A stretch of DNA of 64,000 nt from Carposina sasakii (Eukaryota > Arthropoda > Insecta > Lepidoptera > Carposinidae), in the NCBI GenBank assembly GCA_014607495.2, contig CP053159.1:13275501-13339500 (forward strand), written 5' to 3'. The notes beneath the pieces are model-generated. The model was not told where the DNA came from and did no database searches. It saw nothing but the letters and a program-made list of their open reading frames with translations. The translations under genes and the position numbers were made by a program. Shown here piece by piece: positions 12,776 to 24,456 of the stretch; position 1 is the first letter of the stretch; each line of letters begins with the position of its first letter.

Positions 12776-14208
12776 GTTAGTCAGTATCATTAATAACTAA
12801 ATGTAATTGAAGTTACTTGAGTGCGCTGTTTAATTCGCATAGTTTCTATTTTAGGAGCGAGATGTCGCTCTACATTGCTTATAGCGGCGTCTCGCTTCCA
12901 CAATAGAAGCAATCCTGCCTTAAAAGTTCAGGGTAATCTCCATAAACAATCAATTGTTTTGAAAGCCTACAGCGGATTTATTTGCTTTTTTATCGACCAA
13001 TAGGATTACCCTTCGAACAGCTTATGATTTTAGCGAAATTAAAAACTCAATTAATTAGCCTGTTAATCTTCTTATAATTTTAATCCTATTTTTGTTGTAT
13101 TGGAAGGCAATTAGTGGATTATTTATTGGATATTTTGAATAAAAAACAGAAACATTTATTCAGGTATATCTTAGTAGGTAGGTATTTGCCAGAGCTTAAT
13201 CTGTGTAGGTGTGAGAAAAATAAGATAAAAAAAAATATATAGCTTAATCGTAGGCATCGTAGAAGGCTGAACGTTTCCGGGTGGTGGTTAGCAGCGCCTC
13301 CCGAGTTGTCTATATAATCCGAATCGAACTGCCCAGCTTGCTGACTATGTGCAGAAAACACCATATAGATAGCAAAACCCTTGTGGCGTGCCCTAGGGTA
13401 GGCCCACGTCCAGTAGACTGTAACAGGCTGATGACTGGACTACTTTTCCATTAGAACCCCCCCTGTTAAACCCTGTACACGAAGAAAAACTATGAAAAAC
13501 TAAAGTAATCTCCGAACGCGGCTAAATATAAACATACCATACAAATTAAACGCGGCATGTCAGGCTTAAACCAATAAAAACTTAGTACATGAAACGTTAT
13601 AGCTCATCAAGATGCTAACTTATAGCAATACGAGCTATCATGGAGGAAGTACATAGGATATTACAACGTTTGTTGGTGAAAAATCGTGCCCATAGTCCAT
13701 ATTTCTAAGTAATCTTTTGATAACCAGATAGAATATGTATTTTTTTTTTGTTAGCTCAGGTGAAAAGTGGAAAGTGTGAGAGGAAAATGTCACGATTTTT
13801 GAACTCAACGATTACTCAAATCAAATATTCTGTGTTTATTTGGGTCCAGGAAAGGTTTAACTTGGTATCGATACAACATAGGTAAGAATAAAGATATAAA
13901 TAACCCACACGAATAAAATGAGTTAAAAATAATGAACCATAATTGGTGAAAAATGTATGCGCGTGCGCACTCCTGTCTTACCTCTTTGGGTATAATGGGC
14001 GTGATTTTATATACCTACGTTATGAGCATTGATTATTAAAGCTCCTCCCTGTACTGCCTTCATAAGCGATACATACAACTTGTCCGGTTTACATCCGAAG
14101 TTTCATCGAAGTACTCCTGTCCTTACGGTTTATGTGTTCGGTAAAAACGTACACGTGTGTAATATTCTTATTTTTAGTACGGTGAATATAGTAGGTATAT
14201 GAGCAATA
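12776..14208. other. No gene seen
   Basis: Holds a fragment of the RTE-tailed SINE at 13382-13437. Otherwise AT-rich unassigned sequence. Confidence 0.5.
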
Positions 14209-15004
14209 TCTACACTAATATTATAAAGAGGAAAACTTTGTTTGTTTGGTTGTAATGAATAGGCTCAAAAACTACTGGACCGATTTCAAAAATTCTTTCA
14301 CCGTTAGAATCCTTATTGGACCTGGATGAACATAGGCTATAAGAATTTCCCGATATTCCCACGGGAAGGCGACCAACGGGAATTCTATATTTTTTACGAA
14401 AACCGCTATACATATGAAGCTGAAATCGGGCATATATGTTCATTGGGGACAGCGAGGGAGGACTAAAAACGGATTTCCCGAAATTCCCACGGGAAGGGGA
14501 CAAACGGGAATTCATAGTTTTTACGAAAACCGCTATACATATGAAGCTGAAATCGGGCATATATGTTCATTGGGGACAGCGAGGGAGGACTAAAAACGGA
14601 TTTCCCGAAATTCCCACGGGAAGGGGACAAACGGGAATTCATAGTTTTTACGAAAACCGCTATACATATGAAGCTGAAATTGGGCATATATGTTCATTAG
14701 GGACTGCGAGGAAACACTAGAACGGATTTCCCGAAATTCCCACGGGAAGGAGACCAACGGGAATTATTTATTTTTTACGAAAACGGTTAAACATGTGAAT
14801 CTGAAGTTGAGCATATATGTTTATTTGGGACCCCGAGGAAGCACTGGGAACGGATTTCCCGAAATTCCCACGGGAAGGGGACAAACGTGAATTAATTTTT
14901 TACGACAACCGCGATAACATATAGGCTACTTTTTACACTTAACATATAGGCTACTTTTTATTTTTTCTGTAGTCCACGCGGACGGAGTCGCGGGCGTCCA
15001 CTAG
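14209..15004 (+). mobile_element. Non-autonomous Helitron with internal tandem repeat
   Basis: It begins TCTACACTAATATTATAAAG after A and ends in a GC-rich hairpin (CCACGCGGAC..) followed by CTAG, then T, so it sits between A and T as Helitrons do. It is 796 bp long. The centre is a tandem array of about 127-bp units with anchors (ACGGGAAG) at 14361, 14489, 14616, 14742 and 14870. The array leaves open frames on both strands, but these repeat with the unit and are not genes. Confidence 0.85.
14345..14890 (+). repeat. 127-bp tandem repeat inside the Helitron
   Basis: Just over four units of 126-128 bp, each with ATTCCCACGGGAAG, ACGAAAACCGCTATACATATG and CATATATGTTCATT. Units 1-3 are nearly identical, while unit 4 and the partial fifth diverge, so the array expanded recently. 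A diverged piece of the same sequence (CCCGTGGGAATTTC) occurs near 52860. Confidence 0.85.
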
Positions 15005-15054
15005 TAAGGAATAAAGGAGAATCGTTATTTCTTTTGATTTAGCCATTAAAAAAA

Positions 15055-15292
15055 CGAATAATACTACAGCTGCTTCTCTTCCCGGGCATACTGTACAAGT
15101 CAGTAGAGGGACAAGAGAGTCTTGGTGTTTTGTAGGCGATGGAATGACCACCTGTCACTACTAACCGAACTTGTACATCTCAACTGTACCCTCAAAATTG
15201 GTCAGAAGTGGCACCTTCTATCGGCCTTTGGTGCTCTGCCTACCCCGTAAGGGATAAAGGCGTGATTATATGTATGTATGTATGTATGTAAC
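15055..15292 (+). repeat. TATG-tailed repeat next to the Helitron
   Basis: CGAATAATACTACAGCTGC to (TATG)n; it starts about 50 bp after the Helitron CTAG end and lacks the first 30 bases of the family. Confidence 0.7.
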
Positions 15293-15721
15293 CATTAAAT
15301 TTCAGTATGCAGTGACTTCAAAATAAAGGAATCAATAGATATATCATTCATAAAATCGTTACTACAGGCGTAGGCAGAGATAATGGACCTCCTTCTTAAA
15401 CTCTACCTATGCGAAACAATTTCTGGATTGTAGCAAAAATCTACGATGGCGGGTTGACGTGATTCGGTTAACAAATCGCGTCTCTCATTTGTCATTGGTT
15501 CTATTTCGACCGCATATTATGTATGTAAGTTTAGTATATCTTCCTTATATAGCTGAGCTGTGAACCAGACTTTAAAGCGGGTTGGACCAAAGTTTCATTA
15601 TTTGGTCCGCCAGGTAAGACGGTGGCGCTAGTTTCTTCATGTTCGATAAATTGATAGCATTAGACATATTATGGTAGAACTTTGTTTATGGTACAAGTTA
15701 GAAAAGCCGAAAAAGTGGAAA

Positions 15722-15935
15722 GCCTGCGACGCCATAGGTCCTGGGTTCGAATCCCGGTAGGTGCAAACATTGATGTGATGAATATCGATGTTTGTTTCCG
15801 AGTCATGGATGTTTATGTATTATCTATATATTTATATACCGTTGCTTAGTACCCACGACACAAGACCTTAGGGATCTTAGTGTGGGACTAGGTCAATGTG
15901 TTGTGTAAAAAAATAAAAAATAAAAATAAATTATA
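15722..15935 (+). mobile_element. tRNA-derived SINE (second family)
   Basis: GCCTGCGACGCCATAGGTCC, the B box GGTTCGAATCC, CCGAGTCATGGATG and GTACCCACGACACAAGACC, followed by an A-rich tail. The 5' A-box part is truncated. Confidence 0.8.
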
Positions 15936-16055
15936 ATAACAATCATATTACAAAGCATTACAGCTTGCGCCAATACGCCTTGAAATGTAGATATTATGAT
16001 AACTTTGACAATTATAATGTGCATTAAAATATCAGATAAAAAAAATAGGCATTCA

Positions 16056-17033
16056 TGCTCAGTCATTCACCATCTCACAGTATCTCAGACACTCACGACT
16101 CACAAACGGCCATGCACTCATAAACAGATCACGCTCTGGTGCTGATGCCAAGAGTGCATTTAGCATTGTTAGTGCGCGGAGAAGTGGCGAGTTTTTGTGC
16201 CGGCGAGATCTAAGGCAAATCAATAAGGGACATCGGGGACAAACAGTCTTACTAGCTGCTCGACAAGTACCAGACAATCGGAGTCGCCACGCAAAGCATG
16301 ACAGCCTGTCAACATGAGAGTTGAAACCCAAGGCTCCTTGTAGAAATTTTGTAGGATAAAGGAAAGGGTAATACCCGTATGTTTTCTTGTAGAGAAATCT
16401 TAGGAAAGCCTTCTGGACCTTCTCTAGAAGCAGGGCGTCAGTACACTCATACGGATTCCACACTATAGACGAGCTATCTTACAAATGAAATTGTATTAGG
16501 CGTTACAATTCGGAAGTTCAAACATTCATTATGGGTGCGCCTATTATTATGTAGTTAGTGCAAGTGCCTGTTGTCGCAATTATCAGTGGAGGGTGTAGGG
16601 CCCGGTGGTGGGCGCACCCATAATGAGAGCTATCTTACTCCTTATCAAGGTGGTATATACGAGTTTAATAACCCTGGGATCCTCTCGGCAGTTTCGGATC
16701 ACAAAGCCCAGAGTTCGAAAACAGCTAGAAGCAAGTTTTTTCATATGCTCGTGAAAAGTGAGGCGGTCGTCGAATACAACTCCCAAGTCCCTCATGAAGG
16801 TGACGCGTTTAATTAGCTCTACTCCAAGAGTATACTGACTATCCAAGGGTCGGCGTTTGCGGCCGAAGGTCATAACACAGCACTTGGATGTGTTAAATAG
16901 GAGCTTGTTTCTATGGCTCCACTGGTATACCGAGTTGATGTCCTCTTGTAACGACTCACAGTCAGATTTTTGTTCAACTCCGTACACCAACTTTAGATCG
17001 TCTGCATAGAGCAGGCACTTTGAGTGCTATAGA
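16056..17033 (-). pseudogene. Non-LTR retrotransposon reverse transcriptase, 5'-truncated
   Basis: The minus strand starts just before the RT catalytic motif YADD (16997-17008, in LLYADDLKLVYGVEQ). It continues through NKLLFNTSKC and DLGVVFDDRLTFHEH to TLIRSK, then VWNPYECTDALLLEKVQ and on to a stop at 16059. This is the palm, thumb and C-terminal part of a Jockey-like polymerase. A stop precedes YADD, a short deletion shifts the frame near 16640, and a 144-bp TIR element sits inside. Dead copy. Confidence 0.8.
16483..16626. mobile_element. Small TIR element inserted in the LINE
   Basis: GAGCTATCTTAC at 16471-16482 recurs at 16627-16638, a 12-bp target duplication. Inside, TCATTATGGGTGCGCC (16526-16541) and its complement (16611-16626) form perfect 16-bp inverted repeats. 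The centre carries the GC-rich module GAGGGTGTAGGGCCCGGTGG, found also at 30.5, 56 and 58 kb. Confidence 0.65.
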
Positions 17034-18752
17034 TTTCAATATTCATAATCTTTATTTTTTTATAAAACCAATTGAACTTGAGTGGAGCTTGAATTATAAT
17101 TAGGTTTAAAAATGCAAGAAAAATTAATATCCCTAATAGATGAGAGAACAAGGTTAGATTGCACAATATTTTATTGGTAATTTTAAATTTAATTTGGTAA
17201 GTAGGTATATGTATAGTGACTAGGAGACCTCCGCTAAGAGAGAAATCTCCGAAATTCTCATGTAAACTAAAAATACCGGGAATTTTAAAGTTTACCTGTG
17301 CTGAGTCGACTCTTACTCGAATCTACTAGGGAACTCGGGCATTCTATTAGACGATAAATTAGTGAAGTGCCAAAAACTCGTACTTAGCGTTTTGCTTCTA
17401 CAATCATAGTGTGAACGGCCAAGCTGTGGAACTCCCTGCCTGAATCTTGCGGTCTTCAAGTCGAGAGTGAACCGGTTTCTTTAAGGTAAGCGCGCTCTAT
17501 CTTAGACTGCAAAGGTGCTTAACATCAGGCGCGTTGTGGTCAAGTTAAGCCTACTTAATATAAAAAAAACGTAACATAGTCGTGTCTATATGTCTAAAGT
17601 TTACGCGGACCAAGTCGTGGACGTCCGCTAACATAGATATTTAGTAAAGAAACCATATCACCATAATACTACAAAAATAGGCAACTGAGGTCTAATACAC
17701 AAATTCCAATCGCTACAGCTCATAACTCAAGTACAAATGTAAACTTTGGGTGTATAAGTGGATTATCTGGGTTTCATATTTCCATCTCCGAAATGTATGC
17801 ACGACCCCATTTGTAGCAAAACTGATGCTTTTATGTGCACTCCATTGCAGATGGGTTATCGAGCTTGTGATAAAAGTTCCAAATTGACTTGACGCTTTAA
17901 AATAAATATCCCAAATGGATTTTATCGAATTTACGTAAAATGTTTTTTTTTTATCCGTGTCATATGATTGTAAATGCTTATAATATGCAATGCAAAAGTG
18001 ACTTTAATTATTTCCTATGATAAAGAGATTCTTCACATTCGCATCTATTGAATATCAAACAAAAGATACCCTACTCTTCCCTTAAACTTCATTCTGCCAA
18101 AAAATGTATTTTCTTTCTAATGCGTCACTGATCACCAAAATAAAATAACATTTGATTATAAAACGCTTCATTAAAAACAAATACAACAGTAAAGTTCTCA
18201 ATCGACGTAAGTCACGTATAAGAACACTATCAAAATGACAACAACAATTCGCAGTAAAGCCTCTTAAGACGATATTAAATTAAGTGTGAAATGTTTACAC
18301 TGCAGACTCACTTTAACTTTGTCAGCGGAAACTTACGACAACGAAGTAAATAATATGAAATAAACGTGGATTTGGTAACAATGTTTGTAATACAGATTTA
18401 GTGGGGAAAGGCGAAATTATGTGGTCTTTGTGTTGCCGTTTCAAGTTGAAATAAGACGGCCATAGAGTTTAATAGTGTGGCCGAGAGGCGTGGTCGGTGA
18501 AGACACATTATGCAGAAAATAAGCATATAGTTAGGAAGGGCTTTGAATTTGTTTTAATGTTAGCTTATAGGTACATGTGTGTCATTTAATAGCTTTATTG
18601 TTTTTTTTATTTAGAATCCTAATTCGGCAACATTTTACCCGATACCAGTGGCAAGATTCACGCCTTAAAAGCGGTGGCAGGCTCATCCAGACTCAATAGG
18701 TTGAGTGGTGGTTTGTTCTTAGCAGCTACGCATTTGGTATGATGGGCTGTAC
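17034..18752. other. No gene seen
   Basis: Solo Helitron-like end near 17590-17635 (ACGCGGACCAAGTCGTGG, ending CTAA) and a trace of the (AC)n-family near 18656. Nothing else. Confidence 0.45.
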
Positions 18753-18760
18753 GTTATAAT

Positions 18761-19195
18761 TAGTGATGTGCTGGAGATCCGTATCCGTATCCGCGGATAT
18801 CCGAGGAAAAAGAAAGATCCGTATCCGTGTCCGTATCCGTTACTTTTTTGGCGGATCTTTTTACCTTATTAATTTTATAAATGTAATTCTTTGAATAGGT
18901 GATTAGGTAGCAATAAAAAACTATTAAATTCAATCCACTTATTTTTTATCAACATGAGATCAACATTATAAAAAGTTATAAGATCACCTTTTACTAAGAA
19001 ATCAAAACGTAGATCTTCGTAATATTTTAAATTTGAATTAAATTATTTTTGAAATTAAGTATTTGTCGCGCGCACCGACACCGACTGCGTAAGAAAGTTA
19101 GGATACGTATCCGTATCCGCGGATATTGACACCAAATATCCGTATTCAGATCCGTATCCGCGGATATGCATTTTTAACGATCCGGCACATCACTA
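18761..19195. mobile_element. hAT-type MITE with 8-bp target duplication
   Basis: TAGTGATGTGCTGG at the left and CCGGCACATCACTA at the right, flanked by GTTATAAT (18753-18760 and 19196-19203). The 8-bp duplication and TAGTGATGTGCC-like ends are typical of hAT. 435 bp, no transposase. Both subterminal regions carry repeats of ATCCGTATCCGCGGATAT. Confidence 0.85.
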
Positions 19196-19869
19196 GTTAT
19201 AATATACGTATGGCGTGTGTAGATCTAATGTAAATATTTAAGTTGGTTCTTATTTGGACTTGGCTGGACTGTACATATGTCGATCACTGCTGCAAAGTGT
19301 CAAGTGGCATGGTGCGGCTGTGAATGACATAACAGTCCAGTACAAGATTATAAATTGTATTTTACTAACCTAGGCTAAGAACATTGTTACCAATAAAATG
19401 GATCCTAAGGTCTGAAATAAATGAAATTATTATTTTGTGTGTGAATTAAGTTGTAAAAAAATACAGAAATTTGTGAAGACCTTCACGTCCGCTTATCTCA
19501 AAGAAAAAATATCTAAAGAGGCATAGTATGCCATAAGTTAGCAAAATATATAGTGTTGCTATTATATGTATGTAAATAGGACGGACACCATAAAAACGTA
19601 AGTACGTTACCAACAAAACGTACATTCCCCTAAACTCAGTTTTCACAGACACGTACAACTGACGTTGATCAAACACCGCATATGATAAAAACCGATCAAT
19701 CCTCCTAAATCCAATGAAACGCATCCGATTCGTGTATCCCAAAGAGCTTTGCGGACAGTGTAAATGCACTAGTAAACATGCATCAAACTATCCATCATCC
19801 AGGATGTATGGAAAACGAACGTGTCATGACATAATAACTGGCGCCCGATTCTGGTACTCCACGACATTA

Positions 19870-20226
19870 TCTATACATACATATAATAAAAATGTAACGG
19901 GTCGCTGTCTGTACAATGTACATGTACAGTGTACATGGAAGATATTTGAGGAAAAAATATTATAGGAGACCTTTATTAACGCTATAGTACCCAAAAGAAT
20001 GATTTTTTGAATTTTTGCCTGTTTTTCGGTTTGTCGGTTTGTTTGTTTGTCTGTGCGTTTGTGCACGCTAATCTCAGAAACGGCTGGACCGATGCAGTTT
20101 TCAGGAATATATTGTGACAGGTCCCACTTAACATATAGGCTACTTTTTATCCCGGGAAAATATTTTTATCCTGGATTTTAAAAAAATTCTGTAGTCCACA
20201 CGGGCGGAGTCGCGGGCGTCCACTAG
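19870..20226 (+). mobile_element. Non-autonomous Helitron
   Basis: TCTATACATACATATAATAA after A at the 5' end. The 3' end is GGGCGGAGTCGCGGGCGTCC then ACTAG, followed by T. It shares the internal text about constant pieces (CCCGGGAAAATA, AACATATAGGCTACTTTTTA) with the other Helitrons of the window. 357 bp, no protein. Confidence 0.85.
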
Positions 20227-21370
20227 TTTTAGCGAAATAGGGTACTCAGAATTGCAGGATCACAAAGGAGAGCCCACAGCCAACGTTCAGCATAGTGGGA
20301 ACACTAGGTACAAATTTTAATTAAACACATACATAAGCATGACTATCATTCCGAAAGAGACTGATCAGAAGTGTGAAAATTTCACACCGGGGGTGTGTGA
20401 AAACGGATTTCTGACAGTCTAGTGCTGGATACAAGATACGTGTGCTTCGAAAATTAACATTTAATTTCATTAAATTATTCATTTTATAATTTTTGTATGA
20501 CAAAAATTGGTTGAATTCAAAAATATGTCGAGGGATACGAGAATAGGTCTCGCTAGTAAATTTATTTACAGGTGTACTAGAGTAAAGGTATATCTATGTC
20601 ACAGTCATCAGAAGCAAAAAGCACATCACGATGTTTTACAAAATTTTATGGGGCGTGTGTATTCAAATATACTTACAAGCTGTCCTTAAAAAATAGTGTG
20701 ATATTATTAGGTATATCGGTGCTTACCTGTAACAAATAGAGGGTTATTAATATTAAAATTTATTATATAAAGTGATTTTTACTATAAAATCAATGGCCAA
20801 AGATTAAATCTATTAAAAGTGGTAGGATTAAATAATTGATTACTGGAGTATTTAATATTATTTATTAACAGCAGCTGAATGCAAAATCAATAACCATGTA
20901 ACTAACTATACAATAGAATTAAATAATTATTTTTGATAATTTCCTCTCAAATACGTAAACATACACAAAGCCGTTTTAAATTACTTTCAACGTAAAGCAA
21001 CGCGAGTCATATTTATTATCTAGTTCACAGAATTTAATATTGGTTACCCAGGGAATTAACATGGATCAATGAAGATTAAAGGCTAGATATACCTAGATTA
21101 AAAGCTGGAATCAAAACTGTGCATTTGTTAATTTTACATGAGATCATTATGATACTACAAACTATTGCCCGCGACTTCGTTCGCATGGACTACAGAATGA
21201 AGTTTCAATGCCTAAAATTTAAGACGTGCGTCTTTCATTCGGAAGGTGCAGGTTCGATCCCAGTTATGGGCCTGTACCTACCACTGATATTATTTCATAT
21301 ACGGATTTTTGTATTCTCAAATTGTTACTTAGGTATACTCGATAACATAGACAACTCAGAATCGTTCGGT
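20227..21370. other. No gene seen
   Basis: AT-rich. A Helitron-end-like GCCCGCGACTTCGTTCGC lies near 21167. Confidence 0.45.
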
Positions 21371-21376
21371 GGTCTG

Positions 21377-21622
21377 GGGTCCAATGCTCGAAAAGTCTGG
21401 AGTTAGAATGACGCCGAAACGTAACCGTTGTGGACGCTCAGAACCAAGCAATAATTACTTTACAATTCAGCACGAGACAGATATTTGTTTTGACTCGCGA
21501 CCAATGCATCCTAAAATATACCTTATTACCTCAGCGGTAAGTATATATTGCTTCGCACCGCGTTTCGTTAACGGTTCGTTAGTGGTTGCGTTTCGGCTCA
21601 AAAATGTTCAAGAATTGCTCCC
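21377..21622. mobile_element. TIR MITE with CTG target duplication
   Basis: Sister of the element at 54868. GGGTCCAATGCTCG and CAAGAATTGCTCCC are the ends, and CTG is duplicated at 21374-21376 and 21623-21625. The interior shares CACGAGACAGATATTTGTTT and GCGTTTCGTTAACGGTTC. 246 bp. Confidence 0.7.
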
Positions 21623-22001
21623 CTGTGCCAGATAATGGTTGGCGTCAAGCGTAAAACATTCATTAACAATATGAGTTCCGAGTGCGCTCTCATTCTAAGA
21701 TGACAGTGAAATACAAAGCCGCATTCAGTGTCTGTAGATCCGAAAAACTTGGAATTACTCGTACCAAAGGTACTGTATCCATGTAATTGCTGGAGACGGA
21801 TTGCAGTGCAATACAAACAACCCCCAATTATCTCCACAGTAATCTGATATAACGCGTATTTCGGAATTAAAATCTCTGTATATTTAATAACTATATTTTT
21901 GTTGGAGCTATTATCATCTTGGTTGGTACCCGTATTATTGATGATTGACCTTAGTGTTTTCTATTTAAAAAGCATAATAACATTTTAGTCCTCATTGTGA
22001 A

Positions 22002-22350
22002 ATTATTAATAAAGAAATGGAAAAAATTCCTCACCCGGGTGGGAATCGAACCCACGACCTCTGCATTCCGCGTGTCAGTGCTCTAACCACTGAGCCACCG
22101 GGTCAATTACTCGGATGACGAATTTTACCATCTCTTTTCTAAATTACATATTGGCAACTTTATTTTTCATCCCGATAGCTATACACTAGCCAAATCTCGG
22201 CAAACAAAGCTGAATCCCTCAGCACAATGTTTAAAGATGAAACGATCAACCATATCCTAACGGATTATATTAATGGAGAAGTATTTTTATAAATTTATCT
22301 TAGTCAAGATATTATATATTATAAAATTATTAATAAAGAAATGGAAAAAT
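22002..22350 (-). mobile_element. tRNA-derived SINE (leader type) plus duplicated 3' tail
   Basis: A full SINE of the 61894 family covers about 22002-22216, with its tRNA-like module near 22030-22105. A second piece of the 3' tail (ATAAAATTATTAATAAAG..) recurs at 22321-22350. TCCTCATTGTGAA flanks the whole block at 21989-22001 and 22351-22363, though the first six bases also belong to the SINE. The block may have inserted as one unit. Confidence 0.6.
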
Positions 22351-22929
22351 TCCTCATTGTGAATAAATATCTGGTACCTTCTTTGGTGAACTGTTTTTCT
22401 AACGGCGAGATCCTTACCATGAATATATATTTTTCTTTTGGTTTCGCATTTAGCATAAAAAAGATATTAATATCTACTTTTAGCCAATTCGATTAGATCT
22501 AATTCAAGCTCAACAGAATGAAGAATCACTCACTTTTCATCAATAACAACCAAAACATACAAATAACACCAATTCACCAATAAATTACACCGACTCCAAA
22601 TCTCCAGATTCGTCCGAAAGCAATATGCATTACAATCACTTACAATATTTGTTATTTACGGTCCGTATAATGACATTTCTATGGTAAATCCCCGATACAA
22701 TTCTCGCGAACTGCTGAGATGGTGTAAACATGTATTCGTAGTGAATTTATGTGAGAACATGTCGCTTAGAAATGTGGAGACTGTACGATACACACGGATT
22801 TGATGATCATAGTACAGATAAATAAAGTACAGAGCGTCGCATGGGGTGTAATTTTCTGTAGTATTTTACTCTTGCTAATTTGTATTATAAATACAAGTAC
22901 CTAATAAGTAAAGTTTCTAACTAGGGAAA

Positions 22930-23009
22930 CACATACTCTGCTATAATGAAATTGTAAAATTTATGTGAAGGGACATAAATTTTACAATTTCATAAAAGAA
23001 GAGTATGTG
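22930..23009. other. 80-nt hairpin
   Basis: The outer arms CACATACTCT and AGAGTATGTG pair perfectly, then comes a 6+6 internal loop, then a perfect 21-bp stem (22946-22966 with 22973-22993) closed by a 6-nt loop. The size fits a miRNA precursor, but the perfect AT-rich stem also fits a foldback element or recent inverted duplication. Confidence 0.6.
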
Positions 23010-24037
23010 AAAGGAGGGAATTTCTACGTATACATCTTTCCGAATGCGAGTACCAACTAATGTTATAAATACGAAAGTAAGTTTCTTAGTTACCTCTTCA
23101 CACATTGTTTGCTCAAGAAATCTTCTTGACAATACATACATAATATACAGTGGGGAGAAGGAATTCATAGGCTATATACATTTAGTTATCCACGCCAACT
23201 AAGTCGCGGTCCAGGTAGTTTGTATATACTCGTAAGTATTAAAAGTAAGTATATTACAATCATCACAGTGAAATCTATCACTCGATCTAGGTACTTGAGA
23301 TTACTAACCGATATGAAATCAAGGCACAAAAAATGCTTTTTAAAATTCGCCATCCCCTCACACCGTATGTCCAAAAGCTAAGGAACGCGCGAGGATAACT
23401 CCGAGCATCGTTAGCTTGCTTTGACTCGGTGTTATTTATGACGGAATAAAGAGGTTCATTAAGGTGTGTACCCTTAATAGACTCCGGGGGATTCCCCTCG
23501 ATATTTCAGTAATTTTCCAGATTAGACAAGAGCTATCAAAATTGTAATCGCCTATCCCTCGATTATGTATTGAAATGTAATGAAATTAGGCTGTTTGTAG
23601 ACATATGAATAATGTTGAACTATTTTATTTCAGGACACTGTCCACGTGGGTCAGAGAAAATTATTCAGTAATTTTCTTATAATTTTTTTTCTGAGTCGCC
23701 AATATTTTTCTTTGGGTATCACTCTACTTGTATAAGAAATTTTATCTAGATCCGTTCAGCTGCTAAACATAATGCCTAATTTCCACACTTTTAGTATTTT
23801 ATCGTTAACTTCTTATTTATTTATTTATTAAATTAGAAAGCAAACATAATACATAACAGTTCCGTTAAGATACAAGTTGGATAGGAGCACACGATAATAT
23901 TATGTATCACAATTACAGGCTATCACAACTTTTACAATAAATGAAGTAAAACTATTTAAACATTATTTAAGAAATGAAGCGTGATAAAAAACTTAAGCAT
24001 GGATTATACCTAATTATTGGCTAATTAACTATGGGAA
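23010..24037. other. No gene seen
   Basis: Unassigned AT-rich sequence, with a TTATTTATTTATT tract near 23813 that may be a LINE tail. Confidence 0.45.
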
Positions 24038-24181
24038 AAACCCCCCTGTGGCAGTAGCCTTGTGGCGTGCCCTGGGGGAGGCCTACGTCCAGTAGTGGAC
24101 TGCAAAAGGCTGAAGACAAAGACGACCTAATTATTATTAAGAAATCCGACGCTAAATTTTAAAAATAAAGTTAGCTACGTA

Positions 24182-24420
24182 TACACGTGGCTGTATTTCC
24201 GAAATGGGATAGCCCGAACCAGGAAGAAGAAACTAAGCCTCGATAAGCACAGCGGAGCCAGATGTGGAATATCAGTGATAAGTTGGTAGCTCTAGTACGG
24301 TAAGTAAGTACCATCTGAGAGAACGCCTCTGAGTTTCATAGTAGACATGAGATGTATGGAAGGAGATGCAGCTGATGTATACTAGTGAAGCCTCACATCA
24401 ACACAGGACTATATAGCTGG
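24182..24420 (+). repeat. CGGCTGTG-type repeat
   Basis: CACGTGGCTGTATTTCCG, ATCAGTGATAAGTTGGTAG, GACATGAGATGTATGGAAGG and AGTGAAGCCTCACATCAAC. It ends about 35 bp before the zinc-finger TIR element. Confidence 0.6.
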
Positions 24421-24456
24421 CTGACTATATATATTACCAATAACATACATACATAT

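Noticed and set aside
14210..14720. Overlapping frames of 94-116 codons on both strands
   Set aside because: They are repeats of the same 127-bp unit inside a Helitron; open frames in both directions follow from the unit, not from coding.
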